A stretch of DNA of 64,000 nt from Bosea beijingensis (GTDB taxonomy: Bacteria > Pseudomonadota > Alphaproteobacteria > Rhizobiales > Beijerinckiaceae): the NCBI RefSeq assembly GCF_030758975.1, contig NZ_CP132359.1, positions 1,256,811 through 1,320,810 of the forward strand. Direction: 5' to 3'. The translations under genes were made by a program, and so were the position numbers. Below, piece by piece: positions 47,680 to 55,789 of the stretch (its first letter is position 1; each line of letters starts with the position of its first letter). The notes beneath the pieces are model-generated. The model saw only the letters and a program-made list of their open reading frames with translations, was not told the origin of the DNA and searched no databases.

Positions 47680-48279
47680 TCAGAGCGCCCGCCGGCCACG
47701 AGCGACGGCACGCGCGATCGCGGCGGAGACCTGCGCCTCCGAGCGGCGGAAGCTGTCGGCATCGGGGGTCGAGACCTGCACGACGACGTTGAGCGGGCGC
47801 CCCTGCCCGCCACCCGCACGCACGCCGAGGCGCCCGTCCGGCCCGCGCGCGAGCGGCATGATCGCCTCGGCGCCGCGCTCGCCCATCAGGCCGAGCCCAC
47901 GCCCGGTCGGGAAATACGAGGGCGAGGCGACGATGCCGCCCTCTGCGAATGGCGCGACCGGAATGCCGCCGCCACCGGAACCGCCCAGGCCGATGCCGCC
48001 GAACAAGCCGCTCAGGCTTTTCACACCCGTGCTGAGCAGGCTCGACAGGCCGGTCTGCAGCGGCTTCAGCGCGGTCTTGAGCAGGCTGTCGGTCATCGAG
48101 CGGCCGACGCTGCGCAGCACGTCCTCGAAGCGCTTGCCCTCGACGACGCCGCGCGAGAAGGCGCTGACGATCGATTTGCCGAAGCTCTCCGAGGAGCGGC
48201 TCAGCGACTGGGTCAATCGATCCATCGCCCTGAGATCCGAGAGGCGCCCTCCCGACTCGATGCCATCATCATCCGTCAT
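47680..48279 (-). CDS. GTA gp11: tail tape measure protein
   Basis: The 199-residue product is the short tape measure protein of GTA-type tails, which set tail length. It has an N-terminal helical region (RAMDRLTQSLSRSSESFGKS), a Gly-rich central part (GLFGGIGLGGSGGGGI) and the conserved FAEGGIVASPSYFP and MGERGAEAIMPLARGPDG. RcGTA has a similarly short protein, in keeping with a short tail. Confidence 0.93.
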   Translation of the reverse strand: MTDDDGIESGGRLSDLRAMDRLTQSLSRSSESFGKSIVSAFSRGVVEGKRFEDVLRSVGRSMTDSLLKTALKPLQTGLSSLLSTGVKSLSGLFGGIGLGGSGGGGIPVAPFAEGGIVASPSYFPTGRGLGLMGERGAEAIMPLARGPDGRLGVRAGGGQGRPLNVVVQVSTPDADSFRRSEAQVSAAIARAVARGRRAL

Positions 48280-48315
48280 GGCGATTACCTCGATCAGTTG
48301 CTTGGAATTGCGGTC

Positions 48316-48480
48316 TCAGGCGTCGGGAAAGGCATCCATCAATGCCGCCAGCGCCGGGCGCTCCGGTGCGGAACCACGGGACGAATCCAGATGCGCCCTC
48401 AGCGCCGCCGCGATCTCGCGCGGCGTCGCCGCCCAGAAGCGATCGGGCGGCCAGGCCAGCCGGCCGAGCCCGAAGGCCAT
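48316..48480 (-). CDS. GTA gp10.1: small tail assembly chaperone
   Basis: This 54-residue gene has GLGRLAWPPDRFWAATPREI, the signature of the small GTA/phage tail assembly chaperone that overlaps g10. In most family members a short FPW motif precedes this; here FPWDEV is encoded just upstream in frame but no start codon was found before it, so ATG 48480 (GGGA site) or the GTG one codon earlier is the start. It sits between the g10 gene and the tape measure gene, as expected of chaperones in tailed phages. Confidence 0.75.
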   Translation of the reverse strand: MAFGLGRLAWPPDRFWAATPREIAAALRAHLDSSRGSAPERPALAALMDAFPDA

Positions 48481-48512
48481 CACCTCGTCCCAGGGAAAAC
48501 CCGCCGGCGCGC

Positions 48513-48857
48513 CTAGGCCGGCGGCTGCGGAGGGCGGGCTGCGTCCCCACCCTCGCCGAAAGTCGCCTCGAGCAGCGTGATCGCCGCCTTGATCGCGCCG
48601 CTCAGGCCCCCATCGAAGGAGAGTTCGGCGACGTCCTCGTCACGGATCGCCCTGCCCGCGCCGCGCAGGCCGGCGGCGATGATGCGGATGATGTCGCGGG
48701 CGGAGAGCCTGCCCTCGACGAAGCGCTCGCCCAGCGCCGGCAGGCTGTCGACGGCGAAGGCGTGTTCGAGCTCGGCGAGCGCGCCCAGAGTGAGACGCAT
48801 CGGCAGGGTTTCGCCGGCGACCATGAGAGCGGTCTCGCCGCGATGACGATTGACCAT
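48513..48857 (-). CDS. GTA gp10 family protein (tail assembly chaperone)
   Basis: The 114-residue product belongs to the gene-transfer-agent gp10 family: RHRGETALMVAGETLPM, LTLGALAELEHAF and FVEGRLSARDIIRIIAAGL are conserved. It probably works with gp10.1 in tail assembly. GAGGAGG precedes ATG 48857; the longer open frame starts inside the major tail gene. Confidence 0.9.
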   Translation of the reverse strand: MVNRHRGETALMVAGETLPMRLTLGALAELEHAFAVDSLPALGERFVEGRLSARDIIRIIAAGLRGAGRAIRDEDVAELSFDGGLSGAIKAAITLLEATFGEGGDAARPPQPPA

Positions 48858-48867
48858 GATCGCCTCC

Positions 48868-49278
48868 TCAAAGCGCCGCGAAAGCCAGGAGCCCGGCCGA
48901 TTCCAGCGAGAGGTCGAAGGTGACCTCGCCGGCATGGTCGCCGCGATATTCCAGGCCCGTAAGCTGGAACGGCCCCGAGATCGTGCCGAAATCGGGCACG
49001 ACGATCTGCCAGTCGCGGATCGTGCCGTCGAAAAACGTCTGGCGGACGAGCGCGTCGGAAGCCTCGTCCTTGAAGATGCCGGCGCCGCTGATGCTGGCGC
49101 GGCGCACGCCGGCGCCCGCCAGCAATTCGCGCCAGCGCCCGGCCGATTCCGAATGCGTCACGTCGACGGTCTCGGCGTTGAATGCGATCTGTCGCGCCCT
49201 CAGGCCGGCGACCGTGACGAAGCCGCCAGCGCCATCCCCCGCCTTGAGCAGCAGGTCCTTGCCCTTCTGTGCCGCCAT
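48868..49278 (-). CDS. GTA gp9: major tail protein
   Basis: The 136-residue product is the TP901-1-like major tail tube subunit of GTAs: KGKDLLLKAGDG at the N-terminus, then TVAGLRARQIAFNAETVDVT and the conserved GTISGPFQLTGLEYRGDH. A GGAGAAG site precedes the ATG. It is followed by g10 after 10 bases. Confidence 0.94.
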   Translation of the reverse strand: MAAQKGKDLLLKAGDGAGGFVTVAGLRARQIAFNAETVDVTHSESAGRWRELLAGAGVRRASISGAGIFKDEASDALVRQTFFDGTIRDWQIVVPDFGTISGPFQLTGLEYRGDHAGEVTFDLSLESAGLLAFAAL

Positions 49279-49297
49279 GCGGCTTCTCCTTTATGAG

Positions 49298-49708
49298 CTA
49301 GAGCGTTTCGGTGGCGGCGCGGAAGCGGATCGTCACCTGCGGCAATCCGTTGCGCGTCTCGCGGGCGAGCCGGCTCGACAGCCAGCGCAGATTGATCAGC
49401 GCGTGGCCGTCCAGGGCGAGGTCGACCTGATCCAGCGCCTCGGCGATCAGGCTGGCTGCCTCCAACGCCTGCCGTGACGAGCCGCTCTGCGCGGCCCAGA
49501 CGACGAGCGCGAATTCCTGCTCGCAGCCCCGGTCGCTGCCGGTCGACCAGTCGCGCGCCTCGACCTCGCCATGGACGACATAGAGCCCGCGCGCCGCGCG
49601 CGGCGCCTCATCGAAGACGCGGCTCGGACCGATCAGCGCGGTGAGTGCCGCATCCGCAGCGAGATGCGCCTGCACGGCGGCGCGAAGGGCGAGGATGGCA
49701 CCGCTCAT
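49298..49708 (-). CDS. GTA gp8: DUF3168 tail terminator-like protein
   Basis: The 136-residue product matches DUF3168: LRAAVQAHLAADAALTALIG, then PRAARGLYVVHGEVEARDWSTG. Such proteins cap the tail tube or join head and tail. Its ATG overlaps the g7 stop by 4 bases. Confidence 0.92.
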   Translation of the reverse strand: MSGAILALRAAVQAHLAADAALTALIGPSRVFDEAPRAARGLYVVHGEVEARDWSTGSDRGCEQEFALVVWAAQSGSSRQALEAASLIAEALDQVDLALDGHALINLRWLSSRLARETRNGLPQVTIRFRAATETL

Positions 49709-50040
49709 GGCGTGACCTCCTCAACGAGGCAGATCAGCCGCCGGCGCGCACCATCGGGGTCGGCCGCAGAGCGGATATCGAACAGGCGATCGCCGTCGCG
49801 CAGGCGCCGGCCAGCATCGACATCCCCGCGCCAGCGCATGGTGATCCGGTAGTTGCGCGACTGTTCCGGCCGGCCCTGACGCCAGGCTTCGGCACCTGAA
49901 ATCCATTCGATCTGTCCCCAGAGCGATGCCACAGTCTCGAAAACCTGCGTCGCACCGCCGAGTCCGTCCGGCGTGGCCACCGGCGCCTCCAGCACGAGCC
50001 GCCGCCGCATCCGGCCTATGGCGGAAGGTTCCGCGGTCAT
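49705..50040 (-). CDS. GTA gp7: head-tail adaptor / head closure protein
   Basis: The 111-residue product matches the Siphovirus-type head-tail joining family: RMRRRLVLEAPV at the N-terminus, SLWGQIEWISGAEAWRQGRPEQ in the middle and RWRGDVDAGRRLRDGDRLFDI. It lies directly after g6 and overlaps g8. Confidence 0.92.
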   Translation of the reverse strand: MTAEPSAIGRMRRRLVLEAPVATPDGLGGATQVFETVASLWGQIEWISGAEAWRQGRPEQSRNYRITMRWRGDVDAGRRLRDGDRLFDIRSAADPDGARRRLICLVEEVTP

Positions 50041-50042
50041 GC

Positions 50043-50612
50043 TCAGAGCCTCCCGCGGCGAAACGGCGCGACCAGCGCCGCGATGGCGGCGGGCAGCGCC
50101 TGAGCATCGCGCCCCGCGACATCGCCGCGCTGCTCGAACCAGCGGGCCGCGAGACGCAGTACCGCCTGCCGCAGCGGCGCCGGAGTGGCCGCAGCCGTCG
50201 CTCCGTAACCCGCTGCGATATCGATTTCGATCGCACCATGGGCGCGGCCGATCTCGGGCACTTCACCCGTCAGGCGAATGACCGGCGGATCGGCGGCCTT
50301 GTCCAGGGTCAGCGACGCCACCGCAACGGCCTGGGCCGCCCCGAGCACGTCATAGACACGCGCGGCTTCGATCCGCAGCAGGGGCGAAAGCGGCAGCCGG
50401 ATCTCGCCGCCCGCCGGCCAACGATCGAGCACGATGCGCCAGGGCTGCTCGATCAGGCAGCGGCCCGATGCCGCCTCGATCATCAGCCGGGCGGCCGTGA
50501 TCAGGGTCGCGAGCAAGGCATCCTCGTCGGTCTGGTCGAGGCGCAGGAACTGGCGGGCTTCGGTGAGCGTGACCGGCTCCATTGCCGGCGGGCCCAGGGC
50601 AAGCGGCGTCAT
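50043..50612 (-). CDS. GTA gp6: head-tail connector protein
   Basis: The 189-residue product is the gp6-like connector, with LTEARQFLRLDQTDEDALL, ARLMIEAASGRCLIEQ and a C-terminal LRLAARWFEQRGDVAG. An AAGGGAG site precedes ATG 50612; a start five codons earlier is poorer. It is the first gene of the tail module and is divergent from the serine-protease pair, with 118 bases between starts, so the tail module must have its own promoter or depend on a transcript that crosses the protease genes. Confidence 0.92.
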   Translation of the reverse strand: MTPLALGPPAMEPVTLTEARQFLRLDQTDEDALLATLITAARLMIEAASGRCLIEQPWRIVLDRWPAGGEIRLPLSPLLRIEAARVYDVLGAAQAVAVASLTLDKAADPPVIRLTGEVPEIGRAHGAIEIDIAAGYGATAAATPAPLRQAVLRLAARWFEQRGDVAGRDAQALPAAIAALVAPFRRGRL

Positions 50613-50691
50613 GAGCGCTCCCTTCATTCATTCGATTTGCTCGGGTTTCGACCGCGAAGCCGCTGCCGAAAAAGGGTTCATCTGCGGCGCC

Positions 50692-50711
50692 GGGCGCGCT
50701 ATTGAGCGCCC
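50692..50711. promoter_or_regulatory. Inverted repeat in the protease / g6 divergent region
   Basis: GGGCGC and GCGCCC flank an 8-base AT-richer spacer, 20 bases before the first protease start. It could be an operator shared by the divergent g6 module and the protease gene. No clear -35/-10 pair was found in this 118-base region. Confidence 0.3.
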
Positions 50712-50730
50712 TCTCGGAGAGGAGCACCCG

Positions 50731-51510
50731 ATGCCTGTCGCCAACCGGATCGCCGCCATCGGCCTCGCCTGCATCCTTGCTGGAAGCCTCGGAGGCCAAT
50801 CGGCGCAGGCCGTCGTGGCCGGGCAGGACGGTGGACCGTCAGCCGGCTCGACCCTGATGGTGCTCAACGCCCGCGGCGGTGTCTGCACCGGCATCGTCCT
50901 GTCGGCCCGCGCCATCCTGACCGCCGCGCATTGCGCGGCGGGTGGCGCGGAATTGCGCGTTCACTGGCGCGAGGGCGGAGAGCCGGTCCTCATCGCGCCG
51001 GCCTCTGTCGCGCTGCATCCGGAATTCGATGCCGGCGCGATCCGCAGCCGCCGCCGCACGATCGACCTCGCCTTGATCCGTCTTGCCGAGCCCCTCCCCG
51101 GCCGCTTCAGCGCTGCGGGCCTCGTCGACGGTTCGCTGCCACGCGCCGGCAGCAGCATCACGCTCGCCGGCTACGGCGTCTCCCGCGAGGGCGAGGCCCG
51201 CAGCACGGGTACCTATCGTTCGGCGACGCTGATCACGGTCGAGCCTTATGGACCCGGCCGCATCCTGCTCTGGGCGGCCGACGGTGCCGGTGGCGGCAAG
51301 CGGCCCGGCGCCGGCGCCTGCCAGGGCGATTCCGGCGGGCCGATCTTCGGCGATGACGGCATCGTCGCGGTCACAAGCTGGTCGACGGGGCCGGCCGGGC
51401 GCCAATGCGGGCTGCTGAGCCAGGGCGTGCTGGTCGCGCCGCAGCGCGGCTGGATCGATTCCACCCTGTCGAAATGGGGCGAGAGCGCCCGCTGGATGCG
51501 CGGCCGCTGA
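50731..51510 (+). CDS. Secreted S1-family serine protease, first of pair inside GTA cluster
   Basis: This 259-residue chymotrypsin-fold protein has a Sec signal (IAAIGLACILAGSLGGQSAQA) and an intact triad: His67 in LTAAHC, Asp112 in DLALIRL and Ser201 in GDSGGP. The residue six places before the serine is Gly, not the Asp of true trypsin, so Lys/Arg specificity is not expected. It lies on the strand opposite to the GTA genes, divergent from g6 and 63 bases before a second protease. A strong GGAGAGGAG site precedes ATG 50731; the longer open frame starts inside g6. A link to GTA function is inference. Confidence 0.9.
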   Translation: MPVANRIAAIGLACILAGSLGGQSAQAVVAGQDGGPSAGSTLMVLNARGGVCTGIVLSARAILTAAHCAAGGAELRVHWREGGEPVLIAPASVALHPEFDAGAIRSRRRTIDLALIRLAEPLPGRFSAAGLVDGSLPRAGSSITLAGYGVSREGEARSTGTYRSATLITVEPYGPGRILLWAADGAGGGKRPGAGACQGDSGGPIFGDDGIVAVTSWSTGPAGRQCGLLSQGVLVAPQRGWIDSTLSKWGESARWMRGR

Positions 51511-51573
51511 CGGAAAGGCTGGACTGTGGCGCGCCACTCCCTAGATTGGTCTGCCGGTCCATTGGTTCGTTTC

Positions 51574-52419
51574 ATGATCTCTCGCTCATCGCTCGCCCTC
51601 GCCTGTTTCCTGACCGTCGGCGCAGCTCATCCAGCGCTGGCCGTGGTCGGCGGCGTCGATTCGCGCGATACATACGGCGCCCGCGCCTCGACGGTCCGGG
51701 TCGAGACGAGCCGCGGCGAACTCTGCTCGGGCGCCGTCATTGCCCCCGAGATCGTTCTCACCGCGGCGCATTGCCTGATGGGCGGCGGCTCGATCAGCGT
51801 CGTCAGCCTGGATACCCGCTTCCGGGCGCGCCGGCAGATGGTCGCCGCGGTGCTGCCGCATCCGAGCTTCGTGCCGGGAACGACGCCGCGCACCCAGCCC
51901 GGCACGGATCTCGCGCTGCTGCGCCTGGCACAACCGCTTCCGCGCGACATCGAACCGCTGACGCTCGGCAGCGGCCTCTGGCAGGGCGAGACCATTACCA
52001 TGGCCGGCTACGGGCTGTCGGCAGAGAACAACAAGCGCACGGCCCGGCGCCTGCGCGAGACGCAACTGGTCAACGCCGGCAACTACACCACCCAGAACAC
52101 GGTCAAGGTCGCAGTCGATGCCGAGCATCGCGGCGAAACACCCGGAGCCGGCGCCTGCCGCGGCGATTCCGGCGGGCCTGTGCTGCGTGGCGACGGCGCC
52201 CGCTCGCGCGATCTCGTCGGGATCGTCAGTTGGTCCAGCGGTCCCCTGAAGACGCAGGCGAAGCGTATCTGCGGCGGGTTCACCGCGATCACGCCGGTCA
52301 GCGACTATCGCAACTGGATCACCGAAGGCAGCGCGCGGCTGCGCGCGCTCGGCAGCGCAGCGCCGCCGGAGCAGGCGGCAGAACCGCGCGCCGCCTTCAG
52401 TTGGTGGTTCTCGCGCTGA
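51574..52419 (+). CDS. Secreted S1-family serine protease, second of pair inside GTA cluster
   Basis: The 281-residue product has a signal peptide (SSLALACFLTVGAAHPALA) and the triad His66 (LTAAHC), Asp112 (TDLALLRL) and Ser199 (GDSGGP), with Gly at the specificity position six before serine. It has a PTRTQ-like loop (TTPRTQPGTDL) before the Asp and a longer C-terminal tail than its neighbour. The two proteases share general layout but differ throughout, so the duplication is old. ATG 51574 starts the signal peptide; a GTG at 51526 would add 16 residues. It ends 6 bases from the convergent capsid gene. Confidence 0.9.
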   Translation: MISRSSLALACFLTVGAAHPALAVVGGVDSRDTYGARASTVRVETSRGELCSGAVIAPEIVLTAAHCLMGGGSISVVSLDTRFRARRQMVAAVLPHPSFVPGTTPRTQPGTDLALLRLAQPLPRDIEPLTLGSGLWQGETITMAGYGLSAENNKRTARRLRETQLVNAGNYTTQNTVKVAVDAEHRGETPGAGACRGDSGGPVLRGDGARSRDLVGIVSWSSGPLKTQAKRICGGFTAITPVSDYRNWITEGSARLRALGSAAPPEQAAEPRAAFSWWFSR

Positions 52420-52425
52420 CTGGAT

Positions 52426-53670
52426 TTACACCGCGAATTTCAGTCCCTTGATCGCGGCGAAGTCCTGGATACCGCCGCCGACGCGCTTGGTCGTGTAGAA
52501 CAGCACATAGGGCTTGGCGGAGTAGGGATCGCGCAGGATGCGCACGCCGGCCCGGTCGACGACGAGGTAGCCGCGCCGGAAGTCGCCGAAGGCGATCGAG
52601 ACCGCATTGTTGGCGACGTTCGGCATATCCTCCGCCTCGACAAGCGGGAAGCCGAGCAAGGTCGCCGGCGCGCCGGCCGAGGCCGGAGGCTGCCAGAGAT
52701 AGTTGCCGGTCGAGTCCTTGAACTTGCGGACGGTTCCCTGCGTCTTCCGGTTCATCACGAAGGAAGCGTTCTGGCGGAAGCCTGCCTTCAGCGCATAGAC
52801 GAGATCGACGAGCACGTCGGAAGGGTTCGAGGCCGGAAAGGCACCAGCGACGCCGGTGTTGAGCACGCCGATATTGCCCCAGCTCCAGCTCGCCTCGGCG
52901 ACCGTCGGATAGGCCAGGAAGCCCTTCGGCTTGTCGACGCCGTCACCGTTGACGAAGGCGGCGCCCTCCTGCTCGGCGAAAGCGCTCTCGACCTCCTCGG
53001 CGATCCACTGGTCGATATCGACGATGGCGTCGTCGAGCAGGGTCTGGGTCGCCGCCGGCATGGCGTAGAGCTCCATGGCCGGGAAGGAAAGTTCGGCCAG
53101 GGTCGGTGAAGCGCCCTGCGGCCGCGCCGCGGTCTCGGCCACCCAGCCGGAAGCCGGACCAGTGGTCGAAAACGCCTTCTTGTAGGTGCCGGACGAGATC
53201 GTGCGCACCGTGGCAAGCGAGCGGATCGGCGAAACGTTCGCCAGGCGGCGCAGAATCTCGCCCTCGACGGTCGCCGGCGCGAGATAGCCGCCATCCGGTC
53301 CGGAGCCGGCGGAGAGCGCCTTGGCCTCCAGCCGCTTCAGCCCTCCGGCCTCACCGGCGCGGACGTAAGCTCCGAAGGCGGCCTTGTGCTCGGCGGTCAG
53401 CGGATCGCGCGGGCCGTCCTGGCCGAGTGCCGGGCGGCCGCGCTCCAGCGTCAGCCGGTCGATGCGGCGCATGGTGTCGTCGAGCGCCGCGTCCATGCGG
53501 ACGAGCTTCTCCTCGGTCAGCGGGTCGACATTCTGGCGCGCCTCGAGCCCGGCGAGGCGCTCCTCATTGGTGGCGCGGTAATTCTCCAACGTGTAGCGCA
53601 GGTCCTCGAAAGCCAGCGCGAGATCGCCGCCGGCGGCCTTGGTCTCGGGCGCGGTGTTGAGATGGCTCAT
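52426..53670 (-). CDS. GTA gp5: HK97-type major capsid protein
   Basis: The 414-residue product has the HK97 layout: an N-terminal helical scaffold domain (about residues 1-110, with LEDLRYTLENYRATNEERL-like text), a likely prohead cleavage zone near KALSAGSGPDGG (118-130), and the mature fold with SPIRSLATVRT, VNGDGVDKPKGFLAY and DFRRGYLVVDRAGVRI. GAGGAGAG precedes the ATG. It follows the prohead protease gene and is convergent with the second serine-protease gene. Confidence 0.95.
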   Translation of the reverse strand: MSHLNTAPETKAAGGDLALAFEDLRYTLENYRATNEERLAGLEARQNVDPLTEEKLVRMDAALDDTMRRIDRLTLERGRPALGQDGPRDPLTAEHKAAFGAYVRAGEAGGLKRLEAKALSAGSGPDGGYLAPATVEGEILRRLANVSPIRSLATVRTISSGTYKKAFSTTGPASGWVAETAARPQGASPTLAELSFPAMELYAMPAATQTLLDDAIVDIDQWIAEEVESAFAEQEGAAFVNGDGVDKPKGFLAYPTVAEASWSWGNIGVLNTGVAGAFPASNPSDVLVDLVYALKAGFRQNASFVMNRKTQGTVRKFKDSTGNYLWQPPASAGAPATLLGFPLVEAEDMPNVANNAVSIAFGDFRRGYLVVDRAGVRILRDPYSAKPYVLFYTTKRVGGGIQDFAAIKGLKFAV

Positions 53671-53692
53671 GGTCTCTCCTCGGGGTGATGGC

Positions 53693-54202
53693 TCAGATGA
53701 AGGCGGAAGGCCGGGTCGCCTTCACGGCGGCGATCCGGGCCTGGGGCAGCATCGGGAAGGTCACGACCGACACCTCCCAGAGATCGATGCGTTCGAGCCT
53801 GCGCAGACCGGTTCGCGGTTCGGTGCGGGCCTTCTCGTGGCGAAAGCCGATCGAGAGCCCGTCGATCGCGCCGTCCAGCATCAGCGCATGGATCTCGCGG
53901 GCGCGGGCGACGGCGAGCGACAACCGACCACGCACGAACAGGCCGCGGCTATCCTCGATCAGGCTCGACCAGCGGCCGATCGGCTCGGCCGGATCATGCT
54001 GCCACAGCATTTTAACGCCAGTCGGCCCGCGCCGTTGCAGGCTCTCTCGGAAGGCGCCTGGCTCCACGATATCCTTGCCGAGATCGGGGATGCGGAAGAG
54101 GCTGGCATAGCCTTCGAAGATACCGTCCAGCCCGATCCGGGCTGGCTGTAGCGGCAGCAATTTGGATTCGAGCGAGGCACGGACCGGACTGCGCGGCATC
54201 AT
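53693..54202 (-). CDS. GTA gp4: prohead protease
   Basis: The 169-residue product is the HK97-type prohead protease (family U35) that matures the capsid: FEGYASLF near residue 30, the histidine in MLWQHDP, the serine in DGLSIGFR and the LWEVSVVTFPM segment. It begins MM, and its start overlaps the stop of a small gene by 4 bases. It lies just before the capsid gene. Confidence 0.94.
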   Translation of the reverse strand: MMPRSPVRASLESKLLPLQPARIGLDGIFEGYASLFRIPDLGKDIVEPGAFRESLQRRGPTGVKMLWQHDPAEPIGRWSSLIEDSRGLFVRGRLSLAVARAREIHALMLDGAIDGLSIGFRHEKARTEPRTGLRRLERIDLWEVSVVTFPMLPQARIAAVKATRPSAFI

Positions 54203-54378
54203 TGCTCGCCCTCCGCGCCGTCCCGGCCACCCTTCGTCCGCCCGGTCTCGAGCTTGGCGAGCTGGCTGACGAAGCGGCTGAAGGTCTCGACAGGCGCGCC
54301 ATTGCGCGATGCCCTCCCCGCGCGGGCAGGCGCGGGAGCCTTGGGCGGCGGCTTGGCCGCGCCGTTTCTGCCTTTCAT
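54199..54378 (-). CDS. Small hypothetical GTA gene between portal and prohead protease
   Basis: The 59-residue product has a Pro/Ala/Lys-rich N-terminal half (KPPPKAPAPARAGRASRNG) and a helical RFVSQLAKLETGR segment. GGGGGATACTCC precedes the ATG and the stop overlaps g4. I do not recognise a family. Translational coupling on both sides argues that it is a real gene; it may be the local equivalent of the small genes found here in other GTAs. Confidence 0.6.
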   Translation of the reverse strand: MKGRNGAAKPPPKAPAPARAGRASRNGAPVETFSRFVSQLAKLETGRTKGGRDGAEGEQ

Positions 54379-54575
54379 GGAGTATCCCCCTCCTGGCGTG
54401 CGTTGAAGCGGTTGAGCTCGCGGACGAAATCGTCGAAGCGGCGATTGGCGGCGGTCAGCTCGCGCAGGACGAGCCAGGCCAGCCCCGAGGCGCTCGCCGC
54501 CCAGAGCAGCAGGCCGAGATGGCCGACATCGGCACGGCCGACGAAGGCCGCGACGATCTGTTCGAGCATGTTCAT
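54375..54575 (-). CDS. GTA g3.5-like small membrane protein
   Basis: The 66-residue product has one hydrophobic helix (GHLGLLLWAASASGLAWLVL, about residues 18-37) followed by an amphipathic helix with RRFDDFVRELNRFNARQ. It overlaps the portal gene by 4 bases upstream and the next small gene by 4 bases. RcGTA has a small hypothetical gene at this place; the family is not otherwise recognised. Confidence 0.65.
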   Translation of the reverse strand: MNMLEQIVAAFVGRADVGHLGLLLWAASASGLAWLVLRELTAANRRFDDFVRELNRFNARQEGDTP

Positions 54576-55753
54576 GAGGCCTCCTTCCCGGAGGCGCGCC
54601 GGCCATAGCCGACGGCCTCGCGCTTCTCGTCCTCGTCGAGGAAGGTCGCGGCGCCGAGCCGGCGCCAGAGCGATTCCCGCTCCTCCGCCAGCGCCTCGAT
54701 GGCGTCGAGATCGGGCTCCAGCACGAGCTCGTCGCCGAAGGCCGGGCCAAGCCACTGCGCCAGCGACTGTGCCGTTCGACGCACCAGCGGAATGACGGTC
54801 TGGCGCCAGAGGGCGCGGTTGGCCTCGGCGAAATTGGCACGGGTGTTGTCGCCGGGCAGGCCGAGCAGCAGCGGCGGCACGCCGAAGGCGAGAGCGATCT
54901 CACGGGCCGCGACGCCCTTGGCGGCAACGAAATCCAGCTCGGCCGGCGTCAGCGAAAGCGGCTTCCAGTCCAGACCGCCTTCGAGGAGCAGCGGGCGGCC
55001 GGCATTGCGGGCACCCTGGAAGGAATCCTCCAGCTCCTGCTTGAGGCGGTCGAACTGGGCCTCGGTCAGCGTCGCGCCTTCCGGTCCGTCATAGACCAGG
55101 GCGCCGGACGGGCGCGCCGCATTGTCGAGCAGGGCCTTGTGCCAGCTCCCGGCTGCATTGTGGATGTCGAGCGAGACCGCCGCCGCCTCGATCGGCGACA
55201 GGCCGTAATGATCATCGACGGGGTGGAACAGCGTCAGGTGCAGGATCGGCGGCAAGCCGCCCTCATCCTGCCGGAAGCGCACCGTGTCGCCGCCGACCGT
55301 GTAGTCATAGGCCTCCGGCCAGCCGTCGCGACCGGGCACGACGCGCATCCGGTCGGGCCGCAGCGCATAGAGTTCGCGCGGCTCGCGACCGGTGCCGACC
55401 GCTTCTACATAGGCATTGCCGGCGACGAGCAGGTGCCCGACCAGCATCTCGCGGAAGGCAATGCCGCCCTGGCGCGGATTGGGCCGCTCGATCAGGGCGA
55501 GCGCGGGATGCTCCGGCACCTCGCGCGAACCGATCTTGGCGACGAGCGGCGTCTGCGCCGCCGCCTCCGCGATCAGGCGGATGCAGCGATGCACGACCGG
55601 ATTGCGCTCATAGCCCTCCCGCGAGAGCGCGACATAGTCGCGCGGCGTCCAGACGGCGCGCCCCGCCTCGTGCAACGCGATCAGCGGCCCGACGCGCGAG
55701 CGCTTCTGGCCCGGCGCGGCTCGGCCGCGCAGGCTGCGAAGAAAATCGAACAT
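54572..55753 (-). CDS. GTA gp3: portal protein
   Basis: The 393-residue product is the HK97-type portal: YVALSREGYERNPVVHRCIRL near residue 40, SPIEAAAVSLDIHNAAGSWH, and IALAFGVPPLLLGLPGDNTRANF in the C-terminal half, which is the conserved portal stem/crown text. The dodecamer would form the DNA entry ring. It follows the terminase gene by 36 bases. Confidence 0.95.
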   Translation of the reverse strand: MFDFLRSLRGRAAPGQKRSRVGPLIALHEAGRAVWTPRDYVALSREGYERNPVVHRCIRLIAEAAAQTPLVAKIGSREVPEHPALALIERPNPRQGGIAFREMLVGHLLVAGNAYVEAVGTGREPRELYALRPDRMRVVPGRDGWPEAYDYTVGGDTVRFRQDEGGLPPILHLTLFHPVDDHYGLSPIEAAAVSLDIHNAAGSWHKALLDNAARPSGALVYDGPEGATLTEAQFDRLKQELEDSFQGARNAGRPLLLEGGLDWKPLSLTPAELDFVAAKGVAAREIALAFGVPPLLLGLPGDNTRANFAEANRALWRQTVIPLVRRTAQSLAQWLGPAFGDELVLEPDLDAIEALAEERESLWRRLGAATFLDEDEKREAVGYGRRASGKEAS

Positions 55754-55789
55754 GGATGTCTCGCTGTTTGAGCGTGAAAGAAGCGAGGG

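Noticed and set aside
54199..54927. 242-codon minus-strand frame ending as the small GTA gene
   Set aside because: All but its last 59 codons are antisense-frame text of the portal gene; only the tail from the ATG at 54378 with its own ribosome site is kept.
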